A stretch of DNA of 64,000 bases, from assembly GCF_019511645.1 (NCBI RefSeq), contig NZ_JAEUAX010000001.1, forward strand, positions 620,001 to 684,000, read 5' to 3'. Shown piece by piece: positions 32,907 to 42,565 of this stretch (positions are counted from its first letter, which is position 1; every line of letters begins with the position of its first letter). The translations under genes and the position numbers were made by a program. The notes beneath the pieces are model-generated. The model was not told where the DNA came from. It was given only the letters and a program-made list of their open reading frames with translations, and ran no database searches. Source of the DNA: Microbacterium ureisolvens (GTDB lineage Bacteria > Actinomycetota > Actinomycetes > Actinomycetales > Microbacteriaceae).

Positions 32907-33416
32907 GTGAGCGACAACACCTCGCACAACCCCGCCCCGGAGCCCGGCGCGTACCCGCCGGTTCCGCCCGCTCCGGCTGCGGATCAGCCCGCACAGGCCG
33001 CCCCCGGCGCGTACCCGCCGCCCGCCCAGGGCGCCTATCCCCCGCCGGCCTACGGCTCGCCTGCCGCCCCCACGTACGGCGCGGCGCCCGGCTACGGCTC
33101 CGCCCCCTCGTACGGCGCTGCTCCGGGGTACGGCTACGGCGCACCGGCGAAGACCAACACGCTCGCGATCGTGTCGCTCATCGCGTCGATCTCGAGCTTC
33201 GTGATCCTTCCGTTCATCGGCTCGATCGTCGGCGTCATCACGGGCCACATGTCGCTCAATCAGCTCAAGACGAGCGGGGAGCAGGGGCGCGGCATGGCAC
33301 TCGCCGGCACCATCGTCGGCTGGGTCGGCCTGGGGCTTTCGATCCTCGGCATCATCGCGGCCATCGCGTTCTTCGCGTTCTTCGCCTCGGTGTACCAGTA
33401 CGGCACGTATTCCTGA
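32907..33416 (+). CDS. DUF4190-type membrane protein with Pro/Tyr-rich N-terminus
   Basis: A 169-residue protein. Residues 1-85 are disordered and rich in Pro, Ala, Gly and Tyr with repeats of APGYG/YGAAPGYG type and GAYPP. Two membrane helices follow (TNTLAIVSLIASISSFVILPFIGSI and GTIVGWVGLGLSILGIIAAIAFFAFF region) joined by a short GHMSLNQLK loop, as in DUF4190 proteins. GTG start after AAAGG. The function is unknown; such proteins are common in actinobacterial envelopes. A strong terminator follows. Confidence 0.85.
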   Translation: MSDNTSHNPAPEPGAYPPVPPAPAADQPAQAAPGAYPPPAQGAYPPPAYGSPAAPTYGAAPGYGSAPSYGAAPGYGYGAPAKTNTLAIVSLIASISSFVILPFIGSIVGVITGHMSLNQLKTSGEQGRGMALAGTIVGWVGLGLSILGIIAAIAFFAFFASVYQYGTYS

Positions 33417-33421
33417 CCCGT

Positions 33422-33450
33422 ATCGCCCCGGGACCCGTTCCCGGGGCGAT
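33422..33450 (+). terminator. Terminator after the DUF4190 gene
   Basis: Perfect 12-bp stem ATCGCCCCGGGA with a five-base loop, six bases after the stop; no clear T run. Confidence 0.75.
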
Positions 33451-33468
33451 GCCTCGGTGCAACCGGCG

Positions 33469-33474
33469 TACCCT
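33469..33474 (+). promoter_or_regulatory. −10 element (TACCCT) of the DUF3099-small protein-SURF1 operon
   Basis: TACCCT nine bases before the GTG at 33484, just after the terminator of the previous gene. Confidence 0.45.
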
Positions 33475-33483
33475 GGAAGTACC

Positions 33484-33870
33484 GTGAAGAGTTCCAGCCA
33501 CGCCCCGTCGGCGACCTCCCTGCCGCGTTCCCCGCGCGACGATGTCGACGCGCGCTCGACGAGGTACCTCGTCACGATGGGCATCCGCGTGGTGTGCTTC
33601 ATCCTCATGGTGGTCATCACGCCGTACGGCTGGTACACCTGGCTCTTCGGCGCGGCGGCGATCTTCCTGCCCTACATCGCGGTCGTCTCCGCGAACGTCG
33701 GCCAGGAGGCACGCCGAAACCGTCGCGAGGACCCGGAACCGGCGCTTCCCGCCGCCCCGTCCACCCCACGCCCGAACGACACGCAGGTGATCCGCATCCA
33801 GGAGACCCGGTCGCTCACCGGCGACGAGAAGCCGCGGCGCGTCGATGACGACGCGGATCCCACCGCATGA
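33484..33870 (+). CDS. DUF3099 membrane protein
   Basis: A 128-residue protein with two adjacent hydrophobic helices (MGIRVVCFILMVVITPYGWYTWLFGAAAIFLPYIAVVSA region, residues ~35-75), a charged N terminus and a disordered charged tail. It matches the DUF3099 family of actinobacterial inner-membrane proteins of unknown role. GTG 33484 is preferred (GGAAG close upstream and a −10 nine bases away) over GTG 33457. Its stop overlaps the next ATG (ATGA), so the next protein is translationally coupled. Confidence 0.82.
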   Translation: MKSSSHAPSATSLPRSPRDDVDARSTRYLVTMGIRVVCFILMVVITPYGWYTWLFGAAAIFLPYIAVVSANVGQEARRNRREDPEPALPAAPSTPRPNDTQVIRIQETRSLTGDEKPRRVDDDADPTA

Positions 33871-34097
33871 GCGACGCCGGGCCCGACCAGGTCGCCGACG
33901 CGACCTGCTCCCGCGCAGGATGCCGCGCGACGGCGCGCTGGCGCATCGATTGGCGCAATCCCCGCATCCACTCGGAGGATCGCCGCAAGACGTGGGTCGC
34001 GTGCGACGAGCATGTGGGCTATCTCCGCGAGTTCTTGGCGGCGCGCGACTTCCCGGTGGCGGTCGCCCCGCTCGCCCCGACGGAGGCCGCGCGATGA
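33867..34097 (+). CDS. Small Cys/His protein coupled to SURF1
   Basis: A 76-residue protein I do not recognise by function. It has CSRAGC near residues 14-19 and CDEH near 45-48, i.e. C-x4-C and C-x2-H, spacing that could bind zinc or another metal. Between them is a WRIDWRNPRIH segment rich in Trp and Arg. No membrane helix or signal. It overlaps the DUF3099 stop at its start and the SURF1 ATG at its end, both as ATGA, so the three are made together. Context suggests a part in cytochrome oxidase assembly; this is inference only. Confidence 0.75.
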   Translation: MSDAGPDQVADATCSRAGCRATARWRIDWRNPRIHSEDRRKTWVACDEHVGYLREFLAARDFPVAVAPLAPTEAAR

Positions 34098-34987
34098 GCT
34101 CCCGCGCCGTGAGCATGCAGAATCTCCCCCGCGCCGGCCGCTGGGCGATCTACATCGCGCTCGCCGTCGTGTTCGCGATCGCGTGCGCCTTCCTGTCGAA
34201 CTGGCAGTTCACGCGCAATCAGGAGCGCTCGGCGCAGCTCGCGCTCGTCGCCGAGAACTACGACGCCACGCCGGTCCCGCTGGCCGACCTCATCCCCGCC
34301 GACGGCGACTTCTCGCCGTCGGACGAGTGGCACCCGGTGATCCTCACGGGGACGTACCTTGCGGACGAGCAGCTCCTGGTGCGCAACCGCCCGCACGGTG
34401 GCACCTCCGCCTTCGAGGTGCTGGTCCCCTTCCGCCTCGACGACGGCCGCGTGGTGCTCGTCGACCGCGGGTGGGTGCCTCCGGGCCAGGACCAGCCCCT
34501 CCCCGACGCGATCCCCGCGCCCCCTTCGGGCGAGACGACCGTGATCGTTCGACTGCGGCCGGGCGAGGCCCTGCCGTCCTCGGGCCGCTCGGCGCCCGAG
34601 GGACAGGTCCCGACGATCAACCTGAGGCTCGTCGCCGACACGCTCCCGCCCACCACCGGCGGGGCTCTCGAGCAGAGCGCCTACGGGGTCATGCTCGCGG
34701 AGGACCCGGCGCCGGCGACCGCGCCGACCGCCCTCGAGCCGCCGTCCGACGACCCCGGACCTCACCTCTCCTACGCCATCCAGTGGATCCTGTTCGCCGT
34801 GATGGGCTTCATCTTCATCGGGTACGTCATCCGCACCGAACGCCGTCATCGCCGCGAGGACGCGGACGACGTGGAGTCGGAGGACGCCGCCACGGATGCT
34901 GTCGCCCCCGCACCGCAGGCACCGCGCCGTCGCCGCGATCCCGATGCCGAGGACGAGGACGCGCTTCTCGACGCCGCCGGCCGCTGA
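34094..34987 (+). CDS. SURF1-family cytochrome oxidase biogenesis protein
   Basis: A 297-residue membrane protein that helps mature cytochrome aa3 oxidase, probably in heme a insertion. It has an N-terminal helix (WAIYIALAVVFAIACAFLSNWQF), a periplasmic domain with DEWHPVILTGTYL and VLVDRGWVPPG motifs, and a C-terminal helix (YAIQWILFAVMGFIFIGYVI). A charged Asp/Arg tail of ~45 residues follows. ATG 34094 overlaps the preceding stop. Heme A synthesis genes lie 15 kb away at 49.6-52 kb. Confidence 0.92.
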   Translation: MSSRAVSMQNLPRAGRWAIYIALAVVFAIACAFLSNWQFTRNQERSAQLALVAENYDATPVPLADLIPADGDFSPSDEWHPVILTGTYLADEQLLVRNRPHGGTSAFEVLVPFRLDDGRVVLVDRGWVPPGQDQPLPDAIPAPPSGETTVIVRLRPGEALPSSGRSAPEGQVPTINLRLVADTLPPTTGGALEQSAYGVMLAEDPAPATAPTALEPPSDDPGPHLSYAIQWILFAVMGFIFIGYVIRTERRHRREDADDVESEDAATDAVAPAPQAPRRRRDPDAEDEDALLDAAGR

Positions 34988-35006
34988 TGGGCCGTCGAAT
35001 GCCCGG

Positions 35007-36605
<1,599 letters not shown>

Positions 36606-36634
36606 AGCGGAAGTCCGATCCGTCGATGGAGATG

Positions 36635-36661
36635 GGGAGGTGGCCGAACGGCCAGCCTCCC
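36635..36661. promoter_or_regulatory. Palindrome/hairpin at the ABC-F transcription start
   Basis: Core TGGCCG-AA-CGGCCA (36641-36654) flanked by GGGAGG and CCTCCC with one bulged base. It begins at the predicted start site of the ABC-F transcript, so it may be an operator or a 5'-terminal RNA hairpin. Confidence 0.55.
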
Positions 36662-36667
36662 AGTATA
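36662..36667 (-). promoter_or_regulatory. −10 element (TATACT) of the ABC-F gene
   Basis: TATACT on the minus strand, one base from consensus TATAAT, 57 bases before the GTG at 36605. Confidence 0.5.
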
Positions 36668-36803
36668 CGGGGCCTCCCTCCCCCGGGTTCGACGAACGCC
36701 TCCGTCGACGGGCCTGCACTGCGGGGGCGGGCTCGTAGGACCCGGACAGCGGATCCGTCGATCATTCGTGGATCCCGTCCAAGAACCCGTCCACGGCTCC
36801 CCC

Positions 36804-36809
36804 TAGGCT
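36804..36809 (+). promoter_or_regulatory. −10 element (TAGGCT) of bioY
   Basis: TAGGCT on the plus strand, seven bases before the ATG at 36817. Confidence 0.5.
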
Positions 36810-36816
36810 GAGTGCC

Positions 36817-37464
36817 ATGTCATCCATCGCAGCCGCTCCCACCGCCTCTGCCGGCACACGTCGCGTGCTCGCCGACGTCATCGCCCGCCCATCCTCGCGC
36901 GCCCGCGCCTTCGCGCTCGATGCCGGTCTCGTCATCGCCGGAGCGACGATCGTCGCCCTTCTCGCACAGGTCGAGATCCCGCTGTGGCCCGTTCCGATCA
37001 CGGGTCAGACGCTGGGGGTCATCGTCGTCGGCGCCGCGCTCGGCGCGTGGCGCGGCGCAGCCGCGCTCACCACCTACATGCTCGTCGGCCTCGCGGGACT
37101 GCCCGTCTTCGCCGGATTCACCGGCACCGTCGCCGCGATCGGAAAGCCCAGCTTCGGATTCGTGATCGGGTTCATCTTCTCGGCGTTCGTCGCCGGCTGG
37201 TTCGCGGAGCGTGCGTGGGACCGCCGTCCGGCGCTGGCCTTCCTCGGCTTCGCGGCCGCCAGTGTCGTGCCGTTCCTCTTCGGCATTCCGTATATGGCGT
37301 TCATCCTCAACGTGGTCATGGGCCTCGACTACTCGTTCGTCGCCCTCCTCGAGGTCGGCCTCCTCCCGTTCATCGTCGGCGGGCTCATCAAGGCGGCGCT
37401 GGCTGCCGCGATCATTCCGGGCGCGTGGGCACTCGTCCGCAAGGCTGACCAGACCAAGAACTGA
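36817..37464 (+). CDS. bioY: Biotin transporter BioY
   Basis: Substrate-binding membrane subunit of an energy-coupling-factor biotin importer, 215 residues with about six helices. The family segment LAQVEIPLWPVPITGQTLGV is near residues 49-68 and GLPVFAGFTGTVAAIGKPSFGFVIGFI near 90-116. BioM/BioN energising subunits are not beside it, so it uses distant ones or works alone, as reported for some solitary BioY. It would feed the biotin-dependent carboxylase at 13-16.7 kb. The ATG is leaderless by the −10 spacing; a terminator follows at 37501. Confidence 0.92.
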   Translation: MSSIAAAPTASAGTRRVLADVIARPSSRARAFALDAGLVIAGATIVALLAQVEIPLWPVPITGQTLGVIVVGAALGAWRGAAALTTYMLVGLAGLPVFAGFTGTVAAIGKPSFGFVIGFIFSAFVAGWFAERAWDRRPALAFLGFAAASVVPFLFGIPYMAFILNVVMGLDYSFVALLEVGLLPFIVGGLIKAALAAAIIPGAWALVRKADQTKN

Positions 37465-37500
37465 CGCGGGCGCCTCGACCCCGAGGCATCCATGTCTCGA

Positions 37501-37526
37501 AAGCCCCGGCTGCGCAGCCGGGGCTT
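37501..37526 (+). terminator. Terminator after bioY
   Basis: Perfect 12-bp stem AAGCCCCGGCTG with a short CG loop followed by TT, 36 bases after the bioY stop. Confidence 0.85.
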
Positions 37527-37576
37527 TCGCGTTCGCGGACGGTGACGCGATGGATTCGCAATCTGGGAAACGGCTG

Positions 37577-37594
37577 GGTAAGGTTGGCCTTACC
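37577..37594. promoter_or_regulatory. DtxR/IdeR-like iron box 1 (GGTAAGG-TTGG-CCTTACC)
   Basis: Perfect 7-bp inverted repeat resembling the 19-base actinobacterial consensus TTAGGTTAGCCTAACCTAA, upstream of the iron-siderophore operon. With Fe2+ the regulator would repress. Confidence 0.75.
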
Positions 37595-37604
37595 GCGCCC
37601 TCGC

Positions 37605-37623
37605 TAAGGGCATCCTTACCTAA
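37605..37623. promoter_or_regulatory. DtxR/IdeR-like iron box 2
   Basis: TAAGG-GCAT-CCTTA core followed by CCTAA; about 14 of 19 positions match the IdeR/DtxR consensus. It is 26 bases from box 1 and ends just before the GGAGGA ribosome site. Confidence 0.65.
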
Positions 37624-37639
37624 CTCCCCGGAGGATTCC

Positions 37640-38671
37640 GTGCGCCTCAATCGTCCCGCCGCCGCCACCGCGGTGCTCGCCGTCGCCGCGATCGCCCTCG
37701 CCGGCTGCGCGAGCGCTGCCGCCGACACCACTGCCGACACCGCCGACGATTCGTCGGGGGCCGGGTTCCCGGTCACGATCGAGCACGCGTACGGCGAGAC
37801 CGTCATCGATTCGGCGCCCGAGCGGGTGGCGACGGTCGCCTGGTCCAACCAGGAGGTCCCGATCGCGCTCGGCGTCGTGCCGGTCGGCATGGCGAAGGTC
37901 ACATGGGGCGACGACGATGGCGACGGCGTGCTGCCGTGGGTCGAGGACGAGCTCGAGGAGCTCGGAGCAGAGACGCCGGTGCTCTTCGACGAGACCGACG
38001 GCATCGACTTCGAGGCCGTCGCCGACACGCAGCCCGATGTCATCCTCGCTGCGTACTCCGGCCTCACGCAGGAGGAGTACGACACACTCTCGAAGATCGC
38101 CCCGGTCGTCGCCTACCCGGAGGTGGCGTGGGGCACGTCCTACGAGGATATGATCCGCCTCAACTCGCAGGCGCTCGGCCTCGCTGAGGAAGGCGACGCC
38201 CTTATCGAGGAGCTGCACGGCGAGGTCGACGCCGCCCTCGCGGACTATCCCGAGCTCGCCGGATCCAAGGTGCTGTTCTCCTACATCGACCCGTCGGACT
38301 TCAGCCAGGTCGGCTTCTACACGAGCCTCGACACCCGTCCGGGCTTCCTGGAGGGCCTCGGCTTCCCGGTGCCGGCGGTCGTCGAGGAGGAGTCGGACGG
38401 CGTCCAGTTCTACACCTCGGTGAGCGCGGAGGAAGCCGACCGCTTCGCCGACGTCGACGTGTTCGTCACCTACGGCGACGCGAGCGGATCCATCATCGCG
38501 CAGCTGCAGGCCGACCCGCTGCTGTCGCAGATCCCCGCGATCGCCGAGGGCCGCATCGCGATCCTCGAGGAGTCGACGCCGCTGGCGGCTTCCGCCAACC
38601 CGTCACCGCTGTCGATCGGCTGGGGCGTCGAGCAGTACTTCGCGCTGCTGAACGACGCCCTCGCCGACTGA
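37640..38671 (+). CDS. Iron-siderophore ABC transporter, substrate-binding lipoprotein
   Basis: A 343-residue FecB/FepB-type binding protein. Signal peptide with lipobox LAGC (Cys 23), then an acidic spacer and two lobes: PERVATVAWSNQEVPIALGVVPVGM and a TQPDVILAAYSGLTQEEYDTLSKIAPVVAYPEVAWG segment. It is anchored on the outer membrane face and delivers ferric siderophore to the two permeases downstream. GTG start with strong GGAGGA; the frame is open from 37211 but covers the terminator and iron boxes. First gene of a five-gene operon. Confidence 0.93.
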   Translation: MRLNRPAAATAVLAVAAIALAGCASAAADTTADTADDSSGAGFPVTIEHAYGETVIDSAPERVATVAWSNQEVPIALGVVPVGMAKVTWGDDDGDGVLPWVEDELEELGAETPVLFDETDGIDFEAVADTQPDVILAAYSGLTQEEYDTLSKIAPVVAYPEVAWGTSYEDMIRLNSQALGLAEEGDALIEELHGEVDAALADYPELAGSKVLFSYIDPSDFSQVGFYTSLDTRPGFLEGLGFPVPAVVEEESDGVQFYTSVSAEEADRFADVDVFVTYGDASGSIIAQLQADPLLSQIPAIAEGRIAILEESTPLAASANPSPLSIGWGVEQYFALLNDALAD

Positions 38672-38693
38672 CGCTGACAAGGAGCACGATCGG

Positions 38694-39740
38694 GTGACTG
38701 TCACCGAGACGCCTACACCATTGCCGGATGCCGCGGTCCTGCGGCGTCCGGCAGCGGTGCGACTGGCGTGGCTCGCGGCGTCCTTGGCCGTGCTCGCCGC
38801 ACTGTGCGTCGCAAGCGTCGCCTTCGGCGTCCGCGACGTGGCGCTGAGCGACATCCTCGCGGGCCTCGGCGGCGACACCACCGGAGTCGCGCAAGCGGCC
38901 GTGGTGGCGCGGGTGCCGCGCACCGTGGTCGCGATCCTCGTCGGGGCAGCGCTGGCGATGTCGGGCGCGGCCATGCAGGCGGTCACCCGCAACCCGCTCG
39001 CGGATCCCGGCATCCTGGGGATCTCGGGCGGCGCCGCGCTCGCGGTGGTCATCGGGATCGCATTCTTCGGCATGTCGGATCCGTACTCCTTCATCACGGC
39101 GTCGATCATCGGCGCCGGCGGTGCGGCGGTGTTCGTCTACACGGTCGGCTCGCTCGGCCGGGGCGGTGCGACCCCGTTGAAGCTCGCGCTCGCCGGCGCG
39201 GCGACATCGGCAGCCTTCATGTCGCTCGTGAGCGCCGTGCTCCTGCCCCGCGCCGACCTGCTGGAGACCTTCCGCTTCTGGCAGATCGGCGGGGTAGGCG
39301 GGGCCACGTGGGATCGAATCGCCACGATCCTGCCGATCCTGGCGATCGGTGCGGTGATCACCCTGCTGTGCGCGCGTGGCATGAACTTGCTCGCGCTCGG
39401 CGACGATGTCGCCGCGGGCCTGGGCGAACACGTGCTGCGCACCCGGCTCATCGCATCGGCGGGCGCCGTGGTCCTGTGCGGGGCCGCGGTGGCGATCGCC
39501 GGCCCCATCGCCTTCGTGGGTCTGATCATCCCCCACCTCTGCCGCCTGCTGGTCGGCACGGATCACCGCTGGCTGCTGCCGTTCTCGGCGGTCGCGGGAG
39601 CGGTGCTGCTCGTCGCGGCGGACATCGTCGGGCGCCTCATCGCGCGCCCGGACGAGATCGAGGTCGGCATCCTCACCGCGCTCATCGGGGCCCCGTTCTT
39701 CATCTGGATCGTTCGCAGGCAGAAGGTGCGTGAACTGTGA
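38694..39740 (+). CDS. FecCD-family iron-siderophore permease 1
   Basis: A 348-residue permease with about nine or ten membrane helices. Family segments visible: VPRTVVAILVGAALAMSGAAMQAVTRNPLADPGILGISGGA, the FRFWQIGGVGGATWDRI region and AIAGPIAFVGLIIPHLCRLLVG (ATPase contact loop). GTG start after AAGGAG, 22 bases after the lipoprotein gene. Overlaps the second permease by GTGA. Confidence 0.93.
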   Translation: MTVTETPTPLPDAAVLRRPAAVRLAWLAASLAVLAALCVASVAFGVRDVALSDILAGLGGDTTGVAQAAVVARVPRTVVAILVGAALAMSGAAMQAVTRNPLADPGILGISGGAALAVVIGIAFFGMSDPYSFITASIIGAGGAAVFVYTVGSLGRGGATPLKLALAGAATSAAFMSLVSAVLLPRADLLETFRFWQIGGVGGATWDRIATILPILAIGAVITLLCARGMNLLALGDDVAAGLGEHVLRTRLIASAGAVVLCGAAVAIAGPIAFVGLIIPHLCRLLVGTDHRWLLPFSAVAGAVLLVAADIVGRLIARPDEIEVGILTALIGAPFFIWIVRRQKVREL

Positions 39741-40786
39741 GCGCCGACACCCTCCTCCGTCCCGCCGCGGCGTCCGTCGTCGCCGGCCGCCGCCGCCGCA
39801 GTCGCAGACGCACCATCATGACGGTCGCCCTCGCCGTCGCCGTGGTGCTGGTCTTCGTCGCGTCGCTCATGATCGGGCAGACGTTCTACAGCCTCGAGGA
39901 GGTCGTCCGCGTCATCCTCGGCGAGACGGTGCCCGGTGCGTCGTTCACCGTCGGCGAGCTGCGCCTTCCGCGTGCCGTGCTCGCCATCCTGGCCGGGTTC
40001 GCGTTCGGCATCGCCGGCGTGACCTTCCAGACGATGCTGCGCAACCCGCTCGCGTCTCCCGACATCATCGGCATCACGGCCGGTGCCAGCGCCGCGGCGG
40101 TGTTCGGCATCGTCATCCTGTCGCTCAGCGAGGCCGCCGTATCGGTGCTCGCCGTCGTGGGCGGCCTCGCGACCGCCCTCGCCATCTACCTGCTGTCCAA
40201 CAAGGGCGGCTTCGCCGGCACACGACTCATCCTCATCGGCATCGGCGTCGCCGCCATGCTCGACGCCGCGGTCACCTACGTGCTGTCGAAGGCCCCTGCT
40301 TACGATCTGCAGGCGGCGATGCGCTGGCTCACCGGCAGCCTCAACGGCGCGACGTGGTCCTCCGTGCTCCCGCTGGCGATCGCAAGCGTCGTGCTCGTGC
40401 CGACCCTGCTGGCGAAAGGGCGAGACCTGAATGTCATGCGCCTCGGCGACGACGCGGCCGCGAGTCTCGGCATCCGTCTTCAGGGCACCCGCGTGATCGT
40501 CATCGTCGCCGCCGTCGTCCTGCTGGCCTTCGCGACCGCCGCCACCGGGCCCATCGCGTTCGTCGCGTTCATGGCCGGTCCGATCGCCATGCGCATCGTC
40601 GGGCCCGGCGGCTCGCTGCTGCTGCCGTCGGCATTGGCCGGCGCGCTCCTGGTGCAGCTGTCCGACCTCCTGGGACAGTTCGCCTTCGACAGCCGCTACC
40701 CGGTCGGGGTGGTCACCGGCGTTCTCGGCGCCCCTTTCCTCCTCTACCTCCTCATCAGGACGAACCGCTCCGGAGGCTCGCTATGA
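39737..40786 (+). CDS. FecCD-family iron-siderophore permease 2
   Basis: A 349-residue partner permease: LPRAVLAILAGFAFGIAGVTFQTMLRNPLASPDIIGITAGA, AMRWLTGSLNGATWSSV and ATGPIAFVAFMAGPIAMRIVG. Forms a heterodimer with permease 1. The N terminus is Arg-rich before the first helix (positive-inside). GTG start overlapping the upstream TGA; its stop overlaps the ATPase ATG (ATGA). Confidence 0.93.
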   Translation: MSADTLLRPAAASVVAGRRRRSRRRTIMTVALAVAVVLVFVASLMIGQTFYSLEEVVRVILGETVPGASFTVGELRLPRAVLAILAGFAFGIAGVTFQTMLRNPLASPDIIGITAGASAAAVFGIVILSLSEAAVSVLAVVGGLATALAIYLLSNKGGFAGTRLILIGIGVAAMLDAAVTYVLSKAPAYDLQAAMRWLTGSLNGATWSSVLPLAIASVVLVPTLLAKGRDLNVMRLGDDAAASLGIRLQGTRVIVIVAAVVLLAFATAATGPIAFVAFMAGPIAMRIVGPGGSLLLPSALAGALLVQLSDLLGQFAFDSRYPVGVVTGVLGAPFLLYLLIRTNRSGGSL

Positions 40787-41655
40787 CCGAATCCCACAGT
40801 CTGTCCGCGGAGCGTCTGACGCTTTCGTACGGCGACCGCACGATCGTCGACGGCCTGGACCTCGTGATACCGCCCGGCCGCATCACCGCGATCGTGGGAG
40901 CGAACGGATGCGGCAAGTCGACGCTCCTGCGCGCGCTCGCGCGTCTCATCTCGCCGCGTGAGGGCCAGGTGGTCCTAGACGGAAAGGCCCTCCACGGGAG
41001 GCCGACGAAAGAGATCGCGCGCACTCTGGGTCTCCTCCCGCAGAGCCCGATCGCGCCCGAGGGCATAGCGGTCGCCGACCTGGTGGGCCGCGGGCGGCAT
41101 CCGCACCAGAAGCTGCTGGCGCGCTGGAGTGCGCAGGACTACGAGGTCGTCGCGCAGGCGCTCGCCTCGACCGGTATCGAGGAGCTGGCCGACCGGTCCG
41201 TCGACGAGCTGTCGGGCGGACAGCGCCAGCGGGCGTGGATCGCGATGGCACTGGCGCAACAGACCGACATCCTGCTCCTCGACGAGCCCACGACGTTCCT
41301 CGATGTCGCCCACCAGGTCGAGGTGCTCGATCTGCTCACCGACCTCAACCACGACCGCGGCACCACGATCGTGATGGTGCTGCACGACATGAACCTCGCC
41401 GCGCGCTACGCCGACCACCTGTTCGCTCTGCGCAGCGGCCGCGTCGTGGCGAGCGGAGCGCCCCGCGACGTCATGACCAGCGACCTCATCCGCGACGTCT
41501 TCGACCTGGACGCGCTGGTCGTCGCCGACCCCGTGTCGGGCTCGCCCATCGTCCTCCCCCGCGGTCGGCACCATGTGTCGCCGCGGGTGCCCGTGGCAGC
41601 GGCCCCGCTCGCCGCAGCCGCCTCTTCCCCGCCGACAGGAGCCTCCCATGTCTGA
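40783..41655 (+). CDS. Iron-siderophore ABC transporter ATP-binding protein
   Basis: A 290-residue FepC-type ATPase: Walker A VGANGCGKSTLLRALA, signature LSGGQRQRAWIAMA, Walker B LLLDEPTTFLD, switch His in VLHDMNLAARY. A Pro/Ala-rich tail of ~25 residues follows. Energises the two FecCD permeases. ATG 40783 overlaps the permease stop; the frame is open from 39730 only as a shadow of the permease. Overlaps the downstream oxidoreductase gene by eight bases. Confidence 0.93.
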   Translation: MTESHSLSAERLTLSYGDRTIVDGLDLVIPPGRITAIVGANGCGKSTLLRALARLISPREGQVVLDGKALHGRPTKEIARTLGLLPQSPIAPEGIAVADLVGRGRHPHQKLLARWSAQDYEVVAQALASTGIEELADRSVDELSGGQRQRAWIAMALAQQTDILLLDEPTTFLDVAHQVEVLDLLTDLNHDRGTTIVMVLHDMNLAARYADHLFALRSGRVVASGAPRDVMTSDLIRDVFDLDALVVADPVSGSPIVLPRGRHHVSPRVPVAAAPLAAAASSPPTGASHV

Positions 41656-42556
41656 TGCCGACGTGCCCTACCGTTTCTTCCGTGCCCGCGTGACGAGGAT
41701 CGCCGACGTGACGCCGAGCTTCCGCCGCTTCACCTTCGGCGGCGACGATCTCGGCGACTACGGCGACCCGGGGCTCGACCAGCGCATCAAGATCGTCTTC
41801 CCCACCCGCACACTGGGTCTCGAAGCGATGCCGCTCGGCGACGACTGGTACACCCAGTGGCGCGAACTGCCCGAGGAGCGGCGCCTCCCCTTCCGCACGT
41901 ACACCACGCGCTACGTGCGCAACCACCTCAGCGAGGTCGACGTCGACATGGTCTCGCACGACGTGATCGGCCCCGCCTCCGACTGGATCGATCGCGCCCG
42001 GATCGGCGACGAGGTGCTGATCTACGCGCCCACCGCGGCGCACAGCGGCGTGAGCTTCGGCATCGACTTCGTACCGCCGGCACGCGTCGACTCGATCCTG
42101 CTGGCGGGGGACGAGACGGCCGCGCCTGCGATCGCCGCGATCCTCGAGCAGCTCCCGCCGGACGCCGGCGGAGTGGTCGCGGTCGAGCTGCCGCATCCGG
42201 ACGACGCCGCCTATTTCCCCCGGCATCCCGGCTTCGAGTACCGCATCGGGGCGCGCGCCGACGGCGAACGTCACGCGCACCTCGTGAACTCGGTGACAGA
42301 GGCAGCGGCTCGCCTCGCGCCGGCAGGCGCCGGCGCGGACGTAGAGGAGGTCGACATCGACACCGACATCCTGTGGGAGGTGCCGCGCACGGCCAAGGGC
42401 GGGGCGGCCCTGAAGAGCGCGCGCCTGTACGCCTGGCTGGCCGGCGAGGCCGGAGCGATCAAGGCCCTGCGCCGCCACCTCGTGGCCGAACGCGGCGTCG
42501 ATCGCCGCGCGGTCGCGTTCATGGGCTACTGGCGCCTCGGTCGCGCGGAGAATTGA
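41648..42556 (+). CDS. Siderophore-interacting protein (NAD(P)H ferric-siderophore reductase)
   Basis: A 302-residue flavoprotein of the SIP/ViuB family that reduces imported ferric siderophore so iron is released in the cytoplasm. N-terminal beta-barrel FAD domain with the PFRTYTTRYVR flavin motif (R-x-Y-T), then a nucleotide-binding domain with ILLAGDETAAPAIAAIL and a C-terminal MGYWRLGRAE. ATG 41648 lies inside the end of the ATPase gene. Last gene of the iron operon; convergent with the MFS gene nine bases away. Confidence 0.92.
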   Translation: MSDADVPYRFFRARVTRIADVTPSFRRFTFGGDDLGDYGDPGLDQRIKIVFPTRTLGLEAMPLGDDWYTQWRELPEERRLPFRTYTTRYVRNHLSEVDVDMVSHDVIGPASDWIDRARIGDEVLIYAPTAAHSGVSFGIDFVPPARVDSILLAGDETAAPAIAAILEQLPPDAGGVVAVELPHPDDAAYFPRHPGFEYRIGARADGERHAHLVNSVTEAAARLAPAGAGADVEEVDIDTDILWEVPRTAKGGAALKSARLYAWLAGEAGAIKALRRHLVAERGVDRRAVAFMGYWRLGRAEN

Positions 42557-42565
42557 CGGCTGCGG

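Noticed and set aside
32907..33160. Tandem repeats in the DUF4190 gene as a DNA repeat element
   Set aside because: They encode a low-complexity Pro/Tyr/Gly domain in frame; a protein feature, not a separate repeat.
36631..36715. tRNA-like stretch (GGAGGTG...CGCCTCC acceptor match and a GGTTCGA motif)
   Set aside because: No valid anticodon loop (position 33 is not T) and the T stem does not pair; better explained by the ABC-F promoter palindrome.
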